NCBI GenBank assembly: GCA_016789905.1
Contig: JAEUQC010000147.1
Span: 105,339 to 169,338, forward strand
Length of the DNA stretch: 64,000 nucleotides
From: Bryobacterales bacterium
GTDB taxonomy: Bacteria > Acidobacteriota > Terriglobia > Bryobacterales > Bryobacteraceae
Direction of reading: 5' to 3'
In this document: positions 1 to 8,071 of the stretch, piece after piece
Position numbering within the stretch: position 1 is the stretch's first letter
Layout of the letters: each line of letters opens with the position of its first letter
Translations under genes and position numbers: made by a program
Notes under the pieces: model-generated
Told to the model about the DNA's origin: nothing
The model's database searches: none
Seen by the model: only the letters and a program-made list of their open reading frames with translations

Positions 1-1748
1 CGGAGGCGGCCCGTGGTGGCGCGGCGAAAGGCGGTTTCGTGCCGCAAGCGAACGAGGATGCGAGAGCCGGCCGTGGTGGCGACGGGTTCGGAGAAACGCA
101 GCGCCAGGAAGGGCAGCACGCCGTCATGATAAGGCGAACCGCCCCAACCGGTGGCCGGGTCACCATCGATCGCGTTGAGCGGATTCTGGTCGCGGTTCTG
201 GAGCTTGATGCTCGACGCGGCCATCGTGAATCGCAGTTTCCGCCCCTCCGGCAACAGTTCGGCTTCCACCTCTGAGATCATCAGGCGGTCCGCGCCCCGG
301 GCGACGCCCAGGCCCGCCAGCGACTCATCCTGCACGGCTTGCACGCCGAGTTGTGCCCACTTGCCGGGCCCTGGTGCGAGCGTGATCGCGTAGGTTTCCG
401 TCTCCGGATTTTCCCCGGAGGCGATCACCAGACCGTTGCCGGGGCTGGTGGATTTCGGCGTGTTGGCCATGGGCGGAACCTGGTCGTTATAGATGGTCAA
501 CGTCGCGCTGCCGGCGTTGGCTGCCACCGGACGCTGGTAAAGCCATTTCAACTCACCGCTCGTATGGCGGCCCATAAGCGCGGCTTCCAATTCTGGCGTT
601 CGGCCCTTGGCCAGTGCCTGTTCGGCTGCGTCAACGGCCTGCTGCGCCTGGCGGCGCCGCGCCGCCTGTTCCGGCGTCGCGAGGTCCATCTGCGAACCCC
701 ACGCATTGGGGCCCTTGTCGGCCACCAGTCCGGTCTCTTTAATGTCGGCGAAGAACGCCTTCATCGAATAAAAGTCTTTGGCCGTGAAGGGGTCGAACTT
801 ATGGTCGTGACATTCGGCGCAGCCGAGCGTGGAGCCAAGCCAGACGGTGGCCGTGGTGCGAACGCGATCAGCCCCATACTTAGCCAGGTACTCCTTGGGC
901 TGCACGCCGCCTTCGGCCGAAACGCGCAGAATCCGGTTGAATGCTGATGCGGTTTTCTGTTCCACCGTGGCGTTGGGCAGCAGGTCCCCGGCAAGCTGTT
1001 CGCGAGTGAACTGGTCAAAGGGCTGGTTACGGTGGAAGGAGCGGAGGACGTAATCGCGGTAGGGCCAGGCGGGGAAGGGGTTGTCGCCGTGGAATCCGGC
1101 CGTGTCGGCGTACCGCACGGCGTCCAGCCAGTGCATGGCCTGCTTTTCGGCGTAGCGGGTGGAGGCCATCAGTTTGTCGATCAACCGTTCGTAGGCATTG
1201 GCGGAGGTGTCGTTGACGAAGGCGTCCACCTCTTCCGGCGTGGGGGGAATGCCGGTGAGGTCGAGCGCGGCGCGGCGGATCAGTGTGCGGCGGTCTGTCT
1301 CCGGCGCAGGCTGAATACTGCCGAGGCGGGCGCGAATGAGCGAGTCAATACTTGCGCCGGCGGCAGGGCGACGCACCGGTTCATACGCCCAGTGACCTTC
1401 GTATTTCGCGCCTTCGGCGACCCAGCGTTTGATTGTGTTTTTCTGCGCGGCCGTGAGGGATTTATGCGAACTTGCAGGAGGCATCAACGGGCCGCCGGTG
1501 GCGTAGATGCGCTGCACGATATGGCTCTTTTCCGGATCGCCGGGCACGATGGGCGCAAGGCCCCGCCGGTTGGGCTTCAGCGCTTCTTCCCGCAGGTCCA
1601 GCCGCAGGTTCGCCATGCGGCCCGACTTATCCGGACCGTGGCATTTGAAGCACGTATCGGACATGATGGGCCGGATGTCGCGATTGAAACTGACCGGTTC
1701 CTGGGCCGCGGCAGCCAGGCAGAACGAGACAAAAAGAATGGTCCGCAC
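1..1748 (-). CDS. PSD1/DUF1549 cytochrome c family protein (3' end outside window)
   Basis: Minus-strand reading frame open from 1748 to the left edge, so only the N-terminal part is present. It starts with a hydrophobic leader (VRTILFVSFCLAAAAQ, probable GTG start at 1748), then a haem c attachment site CFKCH near residue 33, a region typical of planctomycete/acidobacterial cytochrome C domains, and then a DUF1549 domain with the family signatures DLTGIPPTPEEV and HWLDAVRYADT. A second haem-like site, CAECHDHKFDPF, lies further on. The frame leaves the window in a segment like the concanavalin-type insert seen between DUF1549 and DUF1553; DUF1553 would lie beyond the edge. The family is exported and expected to work in periplasmic electron transfer, but its substrate is unknown. 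No upstream in-frame ATG was found, so the GTG start is a choice, not a certainty. Confidence 0.85.
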   Translation of the reverse strand, partial: MRTILFVSFCLAAAAQEPVSFNRDIRPIMSDTCFKCHGPDKSGRMANLRLDLREEALKPNRRGLAPIVPGDPEKSHIVQRIYATGGPLMPPASSHKSLTAAQKNTIKRWVAEGAKYEGHWAYEPVRRPAAGASIDSLIRARLGSIQPAPETDRRTLIRRAALDLTGIPPTPEEVDAFVNDTSANAYERLIDKLMASTRYAEKQAMHWLDAVRYADTAGFHGDNPFPAWPYRDYVLRSFHRNQPFDQFTREQLAGDLLPNATVEQKTASAFNRILRVSAEGGVQPKEYLAKYGADRVRTTATVWLGSTLGCAECHDHKFDPFTAKDFYSMKAFFADIKETGLVADKGPNAWGSQMDLATPEQAARRRQAQQAVDAAEQALAKGRTPELEAALMGRHTSGELKWLYQRPVAANAGSATLTIYNDQVPPMANTPKSTSPGNGLVIASGENPETETYAITLAPGPGKWAQLGVQAVQDESLAGLGVARGADRLMISEVEAELLPEGRKLRFTMAASSIKLQNRDQNPLNAIDGDPATGWGGSPYHDGVLPFLALRFSEPVATTAGSRILVRLRHETAFRRATTGRL

Positions 1749-1784
1749 AAGCCCAGCATATACCGAATCGCTTATTCTGGAACG

Positions 1785-2531
1785 ATGCAAACCAATGGAA
1801 AAGTGGCGGTGGTGACGGGTGCGGGCAGCGGCATTGGCCGCGCGGCGGCGCTGCGGCTGCGGGAGGGTGGATACAACGTTGTCATCGCCGGACGCCGGGC
1901 GGCGGAGTTGGGAAAAACGGCCGCGCTTGGCCCGGGTATTGTCGCTGTGCCCACCGATGTGAGTGACCCGGACGCGGTGAAGGCTTTGTTCGCAAAGACC
2001 GTGGCGTTGTTTGGCCGCGTGGATGTTTTGTTTAACAACGCGGGCATGGGCGCGCCCGGCGTGCCAATGGAAGACGTGACGTTCGCGCAGTGGTCGGCGG
2101 TGGTGGGTGTAAACCTGACCGGCGCGTTTCTGTGCGCGCAAGAGGCCATGCGGCAGATGAAAACGCAGACGCCGCGCGGCGGGCGGATCATCAATAACGG
2201 CTCGATTTCAGCGCAAACGCCGCGTCCGAATTCGGCGCCCTACACCGCCACCAAACACGCCATCACCGGGTTGACGAAGTCCATCGCGCTCGATGGGCGG
2301 CCTTTCGATATCGCCTGCGGCCAGATCGATATCGGCAACGCCGCGACGGAGATGACCGAGCGCATGCAGCAGGGCGTGCCACAGGCGAATGGGACAATGA
2401 TGGTGGAGCCGCGTATGGACGTGCGGCATGTAGCCGACGCGGTGTTGCACATGGCGAACCTGCCGCTGGATGCCAACATTCTCACTATGACCATCATGGC
2501 CACCAAGATGCCGCTGGCCGGGCGCGGGTAG
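1785..2531 (+). CDS. SDR family NAD(P)-dependent oxidoreductase
   Basis: A 248-residue classical short-chain dehydrogenase/reductase with a Rossmann fold. Visible motifs are the cofactor loop TGAGSGIG (residues 11-18), NNAG (84-87), the catalytic serine region near 140-142, and the YxxxK pair Y153/K157 in YTATKHA. The ATG at 1785 was chosen because the protein then starts five residues before the first beta strand, as usual in the family. The frame stays open upstream to 1032, but that part is the shadow of the opposite-strand cytochrome gene. The start lies 36 bp from that divergent gene, so the two share a promoter region. It converges on the enolase-superfamily gene that ends 3 bp downstream. 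Substrate cannot be told from sequence; a sugar or sugar-acid alcohol would fit that neighbour. Confidence 0.93.
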   Translation: MQTNGKVAVVTGAGSGIGRAAALRLREGGYNVVIAGRRAAELGKTAALGPGIVAVPTDVSDPDAVKALFAKTVALFGRVDVLFNNAGMGAPGVPMEDVTFAQWSAVVGVNLTGAFLCAQEAMRQMKTQTPRGGRIINNGSISAQTPRPNSAPYTATKHAITGLTKSIALDGRPFDIACGQIDIGNAATEMTERMQQGVPQANGTMMVEPRMDVRHVADAVLHMANLPLDANILTMTIMATKMPLAGRG

Positions 2532-2534
2532 GCG

Positions 2535-3698
2535 CTACCAGTCGGCCACGGAACCGTCGCGGCGAAAGACGTCCATGGTCACCTCCGGCTGCCACGGGTG
2601 TTTGTCGGCTTCGGCTTCGTTAATGTCAATGCCCAGGCCCGGGGCCGTGGGTGGGATTGCGTGCCCATTTTCAATCGGGATTTGCCCATCCACAACGTCT
2701 TTGCGCCACGGCACGTCCTTGCGCACAACTTCCTGAATCAGGTAGTTCGGTGTGGCGAAGGCAACATGGGTGCAGGCGGCGGTGGAAATGGGACCCTGCG
2801 GGTTGTGGCAGGCCACCGCGATGGAATAGGTCTCCGCCATGGCTGCTATGCGGCGCACTTCGCTGATGCCGCCGCAGTGCGAACAATCCGGCTGGGCAAT
2901 GGCGCACGCGCGCTTTTCAAACAGTTCGCGGAACTCCCAGCGGCCGGTGAGCCGTTCGCCGGTGGCGATGGGGAAGGGAAGCGCGCGTGCAACCTCTTGC
3001 AAACCGTCGATCGATTCGGGCCAGCACGGCTCTTCGTACCAGTACAGGTTGTAGTCGGTGAGCAACCGGCCGAATTGGATGGCGGCGGCGGGTGTGGTGC
3101 GGGCATGCAGGTCCAACATGATATCCAGCCCGTCGCCGCAGGCGTCGCGCATGGCCGCCACACACTGCGCGGCGCGCTTCAACACGGCCGGCGATTCCAC
3201 CGGATCGCTCACCGGAATCGGCATGCACTTGATGGCCGTGAATCCTTCCTCCATGCTTCGCAACGCCCGTTCGGCGAACTCCGCGGGCGCAAGCGTGCCG
3301 TAGATGTCTTCCATCTTCCCGCCGCCGAGATGATCATAAAATCGCAGGCGGTCCCGCACCGGGCCGCCGAGAAGTTCGTGGACGGGCCGGTTGAGCTCCT
3401 TGCCTTTGATATCCCATAACGCCTGGTCAATCCCGCTGATGGCCGTGTAGTTGATGATGCCGCCGCGCCAGAAATACTGGCGGTGCATGATTTGCCACAA
3501 ATGTTCAATGCGGCGCGGGTCCTGGCCAATCAGCAGTACGCTCAGGTCCTCCACGGCGCCCACCACGGATTTCGTCTTCCATTCAAGCGTCGCTTCCCCC
3601 CAGCCGTACAGGCCCGGCTGGTCTGTTTCCACTTTGACAAAGATCCAGTTCCTCATGCGGGCGTGGACCACCTTGGTGACTATGCGCGTGATTTTCAT
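2535..3698 (-). CDS. Enolase-superfamily sugar-acid dehydratase, galactonate dehydratase-like
   Basis: A 387-residue mandelate racemase/muconate lactonizing enzyme family protein. Like galactonate dehydratase (DgoD) it has the metal ligands in DLHARTT, YEEPCWPE and TGERLTGRWEF, followed by a catalytic-base region CHNPQGPIS near the C-terminus. The predicted reaction is dehydration of an aldonic acid to a 2-keto-3-deoxy acid with Mg2+ in the cytoplasm. The start at 3698 (MKITRIV) matches the usual first beta strand; a longer start at 3728 would add ten residues and run almost into the divergent GNAT gene. It has no signal peptide, unlike the second enolase-superfamily gene at 29964-31289. The dehydratase class is well supported; the exact sugar acid is inferred. 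Confidence 0.9.
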   Translation of the reverse strand: MKITRIVTKVVHARMRNWIFVKVETDQPGLYGWGEATLEWKTKSVVGAVEDLSVLLIGQDPRRIEHLWQIMHRQYFWRGGIINYTAISGIDQALWDIKGKELNRPVHELLGGPVRDRLRFYDHLGGGKMEDIYGTLAPAEFAERALRSMEEGFTAIKCMPIPVSDPVESPAVLKRAAQCVAAMRDACGDGLDIMLDLHARTTPAAAIQFGRLLTDYNLYWYEEPCWPESIDGLQEVARALPFPIATGERLTGRWEFRELFEKRACAIAQPDCSHCGGISEVRRIAAMAETYSIAVACHNPQGPISTAACTHVAFATPNYLIQEVVRKDVPWRKDVVDGQIPIENGHAIPPTAPGLGIDINEAEADKHPWQPEVTMDVFRRDGSVADW

Positions 3699-3734
3699 GG
3701 CGAATTCATAAGCGTATCGCGAGAACATGGAGAG

Positions 3735-4187
3735 ATGGAACTGGAGTTTCGGCGCGTGGATGTGGCGGCGGAGATGCGGCGGCTGCGGGATTTCGACAAG
3801 CGCGTCTTCTCACAGGGCGATCTGTTTCCCTCGGCCTACTGGCGGGAGTGCGAGGTGTATTGGATGCTGGCCGATGGCAAGCGTGTGGGCTGTTGCGCGC
3901 TGCAGGAAGGCGAAGAGGGCGAGTTATGGATCACCTCTTCAGGCATTCTGCCGGCCTGGCAGGGCATTGGGTTAGGCCGTGTGATGAAAGCCTGGCAGGT
4001 GGCCCTGGCGCGGCGCTGCGGCTACCGCAAAGTGTTGACCGAAACAAGGGCGGGGAACACGCGTATGATCCGGCTGAACGAATCGTTCGGCTTTCGCATT
4101 GTGAAAACACTGCCGGACAACTATCTGGACCCCGATGAAGACGGCGTGGAAATGGAGCTTGTGCTTTCTTCAACGCGAGGCCAGTGA
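3735..4187 (+). CDS. GNAT family N-acetyltransferase
   Basis: A 150-residue GCN5-related acetyltransferase. The acetyl-CoA binding segment is seen as ILPAWQGIGLGRVMKAW (a Q-x-x-G-x-G/A type motif), followed by the usual C-terminal strand with NTRMIRLNESFGFR. The ATG at 3735 was preferred over the in-frame upstream reading because it has GGAGAG right before it and because the frame further upstream lies inside the divergent dehydratase gene. Its last 67 bases overlap the convergent kinase-like gene, so one of the two ends may have drifted. Substrate unknown. Confidence 0.85.
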   Translation: MELEFRRVDVAAEMRRLRDFDKRVFSQGDLFPSAYWRECEVYWMLADGKRVGCCALQEGEEGELWITSSGILPAWQGIGLGRVMKAWQVALARRCGYRKVLTETRAGNTRMIRLNESFGFRIVKTLPDNYLDPDEDGVEMELVLSSTRGQ

Positions 4188-4993
4188 CGCAATACCGATT
4201 CGAGATTCACGATCTCCTTCCACCGCGCGTCGAACCGGGCGGCCACCTCCGGGCACGCCGCCAGCACCGGCCCAAGTCCCAACTGCACGTGCGGCTGCGC
4301 CACCACCTCTTCAAACACCAGCCGTTCCTCCACCTCCTGCCAGCGGTCCGTCAATCCGCCGGCGTCCAGCAGCACGATGCGGTCTCCGGCTACACCGAAG
4401 TTCTTCAGGTGGGCGTCGAGAGAAAACAGGCCGCGCCGCCAGCCCGAACGGCGCAGGTCCAGAAAGCGGTCAAGCCACTCTTCCACCTCGGCGAAGCGCT
4501 TTTCTTTGGTAAGCCGTGCCAGGTGCTGGTGCAGTGTGGCTTCCACGCGCGCCGTGGCTTCTGACACCGTCAGCCACCCAGGCCAGCCGCCCACTTTCAC
4601 ATCAATGGGCGGGAACGAGATCACCTCCGGCACCAGCGGCGTGCCCTCCAGGTGTAAACGTTTCAATCGCTCGCCCCGGCGGTCCCGCGTCCGGTAAATC
4701 CGCCACACGTCTTTCACGTGCGAGCTCAGCCAAATACTGCTGGGAATCACTCGCATCACCCCTTGCACGCAAATGCGCAGCAGCCGCAAACGGCGCGAGG
4801 GCCGTTGCAGAAACCGGCGGGGCAGCAGTTTCCAGAGCAGTATCAGCGCAACCACTTCCGTCGGCGACCGCGGCCGCTTCACCACCCAATGTTCGGAAGC
4901 ATACACCACCTTGCCGATCCCTTCGCCAAGGCGGCGCAATTGGCCCTCAGTGAGTTCCGGGGGCGCCTGCAGAAGGACATGTGGAGTTGCCAT
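4121..4993 (-). CDS. Protein-kinase-fold (APH/WaaP-like) phosphotransferase
   Basis: A 290-residue protein with the marks of the kinase/aminoglycoside phosphotransferase fold: a glycine-rich loop GEGIGKVVY (about 23-31), the ATP-binding lysine in WVVKRP (K39), a catalytic loop SLDAHLKNFG with Asp and Asn in the right spacing, and a metal-binding LLDAGG in place of the usual DFD/DFG. It is closest in style to small-molecule or LPS-core kinases rather than to Ser/Thr kinases. It is the last gene of a minus-strand operon behind the permease (13 bp gap) and clpP. Its C-terminal Ser/Thr-rich tail is encoded in the 67 bp overlap with the convergent GNAT gene and may not be conserved. The phosphate acceptor is unknown. 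Confidence 0.72.
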   Translation of the reverse strand: MATPHVLLQAPPELTEGQLRRLGEGIGKVVYASEHWVVKRPRSPTEVVALILLWKLLPRRFLQRPSRRLRLLRICVQGVMRVIPSSIWLSSHVKDVWRIYRTRDRRGERLKRLHLEGTPLVPEVISFPPIDVKVGGWPGWLTVSEATARVEATLHQHLARLTKEKRFAEVEEWLDRFLDLRRSGWRRGLFSLDAHLKNFGVAGDRIVLLDAGGLTDRWQEVEERLVFEEVVAQPHVQLGLGPVLAACPEVAARFDARWKEIVNLESVLRHWPRVEESTSSISTPSSSGSR

Positions 4994-5006
4994 GTTTGCC
5001 CTCCGC

Positions 5007-6227
5007 CTATACGGTAATCCCTTTTTTCGCGAAGCGCCAGAGGAAACATGCGGCCGCCGCGCAGAACGCTAATTCCCAGGCGATCCCGGCGGCAAGTTTG
5101 CTCATCAGCACGCCGTTGACGGCGACGGCCGCCGGAGCCGTCAGCCACACCATCGGCACTTCGAACGGGCGTTTCCGGCCCGGTGCGCGGCGGCGCAGAA
5201 TGGGCAGCGCCGCCGCCACGACGGTGAAAGCGAATAGCGTGGCGACAACGGCAATGTCATAGAGCTTCTGCGCGTCGATTAACAAACATGCGGCGGCCAC
5301 CAGTACCCCCGTGGCCAAAATGGCGGCCACCGGTGCTTGCGTCCGGCGTTGCGTTCGCAATAGCGCCGCCGGCAGCAGTCCATCGCTCGCCATGGCGAAA
5401 AAGATCCGGCTCTGCCCCATCATCATGATGAGCAACACCGTGCTCAGGCCCAGGTAAACGCACACGTTGATGAGTTGCGCGACGGAGCCGCCGCCGGTGG
5501 CCATCGCCGCGCCCAGCAGGCCGTCCCCCTTCGGGTCCGGCACCAGACAGTAGACCGCGATGACGGCCAGATATAGCGCCGTCGTCACCGCCAGCGATCC
5601 CAGAATGCCAATGGGCAAATCGCGCCGAGGATTCCGGCACTCCAGCCCCAGCGTGGAGACCGACTCAAATCCCACATAGCTGAAAATCGCCAACCCAGCC
5701 ACCGTTCGCCACGCTTCGGCCGGGCCGGTCAATCGCGCCACGGCTGGCGCGCCCTTGGCCCAATATAGAATCCACGCGATGAAGAGAAGCAACGTACCGC
5801 ACTTCAGAATGACCAGCGCCGTGTTCACTCCCGCCGAAACGCGGATCCCGAGCACCAGCAGCATTGTCGCCGCCAGCGCCATGCCCGCGGCATATACCGG
5901 CTTGCCGGTCCACAGCACCGCCACCGCCGCCGAGCCCAGCGTATATTCCAGGAATAGCGCGCACCCGATAATCCAAGCTGGAAACCGGCCCAGGGTGGCC
6001 TGCGCGTATTGATACGCCGAACCGGAGCCCGGCTCCATCGCCGCAAATTCGGCATAGCACAACGCCGTCAACGCGCACCCTAGCGCGGCCACAATATAGC
6101 CCGCCAAAAGCGATGGCGCGCCGTACTGGCGCGCCATCGCGGCGGTCGTCAAAAATATCCCGCCTCCTACGGTACAGCCGATCCCGGCGGCGATCAACTG
6201 GCCTGGGCCTAGAGCGCGGGTTAGCAA
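5007..6227 (-). CDS. APC family amino acid permease
   Basis: A 406-residue integral membrane protein with about 12 hydrophobic segments. The N-terminal consensus of the amino acid/polyamine/organocation family is clear: GIGCTVGGGIFLTTA in the first helix, the YAEFAAMEPGSGSAYQYA stretch, and the FSYVGFESVSTLGLECRNP segment typical of cationic amino acid transporter-like members. It probably imports an amino acid or amine by cation symport; the substrate is not clear. Its start codon lies one base after the clpP stop codon, so the two are co-transcribed and probably translationally coupled. The kinase-like gene follows after 13 bp. Confidence 0.92.
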   Translation of the reverse strand: MLTRALGPGQLIAAGIGCTVGGGIFLTTAAMARQYGAPSLLAGYIVAALGCALTALCYAEFAAMEPGSGSAYQYAQATLGRFPAWIIGCALFLEYTLGSAAVAVLWTGKPVYAAGMALAATMLLVLGIRVSAGVNTALVILKCGTLLLFIAWILYWAKGAPAVARLTGPAEAWRTVAGLAIFSYVGFESVSTLGLECRNPRRDLPIGILGSLAVTTALYLAVIAVYCLVPDPKGDGLLGAAMATGGGSVAQLINVCVYLGLSTVLLIMMMGQSRIFFAMASDGLLPAALLRTQRRTQAPVAAILATGVLVAAACLLIDAQKLYDIAVVATLFAFTVVAAALPILRRRAPGRKRPFEVPMVWLTAPAAVAVNGVLMSKLAAGIAWELAFCAAAACFLWRFAKKGITV

Positions 6228-6228
6228 C

Positions 6229-6846
6229 CTATGGCTTCACGGCTTCCCGGGACGTGATCACACGATCCAGCATCCCGTATTCCACCGCCTGGCCCGGCGT
6301 CATGATGTAGTCGCGGTCCACGTCGCGGGCGATCTTGTCCACATCCTGGCCGCACGCATCGGCCAGAATCTTGTTCAGCGTCTCGCGCATACGCAGAATT
6401 TCGCGCGCATAGATGTCAATATCTGCCGCTTGGCCGGCCAACCCGCTCATGGAGGGCTGGTGGATCAGAATTCGCGAATTGGGTAGGCTGAACCGCTTGC
6501 CCTTCGTGCCGCAGGCCAGCAGCACTGCGGCCATCGATGCCGCCTGCCCTACGCAATACGTGGTGATGTCGGGCTCGATGAGGTTCATCGTATCCAGAAT
6601 CGCCAAGCCGGAGGTGATAGAGCCACCAGGCGAATTGATGTAGAGCGAGATGTCCCGCTCCGGATCCTCCGCCGCCAGGAATAGCATCTGGGCGATGATG
6701 AGGTTTGCGACCTGGTCGTCGATCGGTGTCCCGAGAAAGATGATGTTTTCTTTGAGCAGGCGCGAGTAGATATCGTAGGCACGTTCACCGCGCGAGGTCT
6801 GCTCGACCACCATGGGGACCAGAACAGAATTTTCCATTTGGGGCAT
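6229..6846 (-). CDS. clpP: ATP-dependent Clp protease proteolytic subunit
   Basis: A 205-residue ClpP serine peptidase, which forms the barrel chamber that degrades proteins fed by a Clp ATPase. The catalytic triad is complete: Ser104 in GQAASMAA, His129 in LIHQPS and Asp179 in DRDYIMTP. The length is normal for the family and the N-terminal part (NSVLVPMVVEQT) matches the axial loop region. No tig or clpX lies next to it, which is the common arrangement; instead it leads a three-gene operon with an amino acid permease and a kinase-fold protein. GAGAG lies just upstream of the ATG at 6846; an in-frame ATG at 6837 is a possible alternative start. Confidence 0.97.
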   Translation of the reverse strand: MPQMENSVLVPMVVEQTSRGERAYDIYSRLLKENIIFLGTPIDDQVANLIIAQMLFLAAEDPERDISLYINSPGGSITSGLAILDTMNLIEPDITTYCVGQAASMAAVLLACGTKGKRFSLPNSRILIHQPSMSGLAGQAADIDIYAREILRMRETLNKILADACGQDVDKIARDVDRDYIMTPGQAVEYGMLDRVITSREAVKP

Positions 6847-7050
6847 GCTTCTCTCATCATAGCCCTATACACACGGGAGTAGGGGGAATCTGGAGAAAAA
6901 GGCTAATGGCGCCGGCACCTCCCATGGAACCGCTGAATCGCATGGAAACTAGTACTTTTCCTTAAGTGGTTCTATAAATAAATTGCAGAGAAATCCCGTT
7001 GGATTGGGTAATGAACAGGACGTATGCTAGAGGAGGAGGCCTGCCAGACC

Positions 7051-7066
7051 TGTGATGTGCATCACT
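7051..7066. promoter_or_regulatory. CRP/FNR-family-like operator
   Basis: TGTGATGTGCATCACT has the layout TGTGA-N6-TCACT, close to the CRP consensus TGTGA-N6-TCACA. It contains six-base arms GTGATG/CATCAC with a two-base centre. It lies about 100 bp upstream of the response-regulator start, the usual distance for an activator site. No CRP-family regulator is encoded in the window, so the binding protein is inferred only. Confidence 0.5.
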
Positions 7067-7086
7067 TTAACCGTTTGCGGCAATTC

Positions 7087-7096
7087 GATGTGCATC
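7087..7096. promoter_or_regulatory. Second GATGTGCATC half of a duplicated operator
   Basis: The ten-base palindrome GATGTGCATC occurs here and, identically, at 7054-7063 inside the CRP-like site. The two copies are exactly 33 bp apart, about three helical turns, so bound proteins would lie on the same face of the DNA. The flanks of this copy do not extend the palindrome, so it would be the weaker site. Confidence 0.4.
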
Positions 7097-7162
7097 TTGG
7101 ATTAGAATTCCGGAAAAATGGTCGATAGAGCGTATAGAGTGCATTCTTCTCACGGTCCACTT

Positions 7163-8062
7163 ATGAGGATATTGATCGCGGACGATAGCAGCGTTTCTCG
7201 GCATCTCTTGGAGAGTATTGTCAAGAAATGGGGCTATCAAGTGATTACTACTTCCGATGGCAACCAGGCGTGGGAAGTGCTGCGCCAACCCGACGCGCCT
7301 CGCATGGCTATTCTTGATTGGATGATGCCCGGTTTGACGGGGCCGGAAGTTTGCCGGAACGTTCGAGAAAAAGGCATTGAGCCTTATACCTACATTCTTT
7401 TGTTAACCTCCCGGACGCAAAAAGAAGATGTGATTGAGGGCATGACCGCTGGCGCCGACGATTATGTCGTGAAGCCCTTCGACCAACAGGAACTAAACGT
7501 GCGTTTACGCGCTGGCCGTCGAATTATCGACCTGCAGGACGAACTGCTGCGCGCGCAAGCGGCGCTGCGCTATCAGGCTACGCACGACGCCCTGACTGGA
7601 GTGACGAATCGCGGACGTATCACCGAAATTCTGCAGGAGTATGTTGACGGTCCCGGTCCGCTCGGCGTCGTCATGCTTGATTTAGACAGATTTAAGGCGG
7701 TTAATGATACTTTCGGCCACGCCGCCGGAGACGCGGCACTGGTGGCTGCCGCCACCCGGTTGAGCGAACTACTCTCCGACCGGGATGTAATTGGCCGTTA
7801 CGGCGGCGAAGAGTTCTTAATTATTTCCAGGCGGAAGCCGGAGGATCTGTACCTGTTCGCTGAACAATTGCGGGCCAGAATTGAATCCGCTCCGGTGGAA
7901 ACAGCGGATGCGGTTTTCCCGATCACTGCCAGTTTCGGCGTGGCCAGCCGCAACGGCGCTCGTGACATTTCTGGAACAGACCTGCTTAAGTCAGCCGACG
8001 ACGCATTATACGAAGCAAAGAAACAAGGTCGAAACCGCGTTGTCGTTGCCGTTTCCGCTTAG
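7163..8062 (+). CDS. Response regulator with GGDEF output (diguanylate cyclase)
   Basis: A 299-residue REC-GGDEF protein of PleD/WspR type that should make cyclic di-GMP when phosphorylated. The receiver domain (about 1-115) has the acidic pair D7-D8, phospho-acceptor D52, T82 and K104. A short helical linker (about 118-140) leads to the GGDEF domain, with the metal-binding DLDRF segment and an active-site GGEEF at 214-218, so it is predicted to be catalytically competent. The inhibitory I-site position nine residues before GGEEF is Ser205 instead of Arg, so feedback inhibition may be missing. MRILIAD at 7163 is the natural REC start; an in-frame start at 7118 would add an unrelated 15 residues. 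No partner histidine kinase is nearby. Confidence 0.94.
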   Translation: MRILIADDSSVSRHLLESIVKKWGYQVITTSDGNQAWEVLRQPDAPRMAILDWMMPGLTGPEVCRNVREKGIEPYTYILLLTSRTQKEDVIEGMTAGADDYVVKPFDQQELNVRLRAGRRIIDLQDELLRAQAALRYQATHDALTGVTNRGRITEILQEYVDGPGPLGVVMLDLDRFKAVNDTFGHAAGDAALVAAATRLSELLSDRDVIGRYGGEEFLIISRRKPEDLYLFAEQLRARIESAPVETADAVFPITASFGVASRNGARDISGTDLLKSADDALYEAKKQGRNRVVVAVSA

Positions 8063-8071
8063 CCAGTCGGT

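Larger units (their letters stand above)
6847..7162. other. Divergent intergenic region between clpP and the GGDEF regulator
   Basis: 316 bp without a supported gene. It is clearly more AT-rich than its surroundings around 6955-6990 (ttccttaagtggttctata), where promoters for clpP or for the regulator could lie. Towards the regulator it carries two copies of a palindromic GATGTGCATC motif, listed separately. An upstream in-frame start for the regulator at 7118 lies inside this region and is considered less likely than the one at 7163. Confidence 0.6.

Noticed and set aside
1032..1784. Longer start for the SDR gene
   Set aside because: The upstream part of the frame is the antisense of the cytochrome gene with DUF1549 motifs; the SDR fold begins at 1785.
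2598..3419. Long plus-strand frame inside the galactonate-dehydratase-like gene
   Set aside because: It is the shadow of a clearly coding minus-strand gene and has no recognisable motif.
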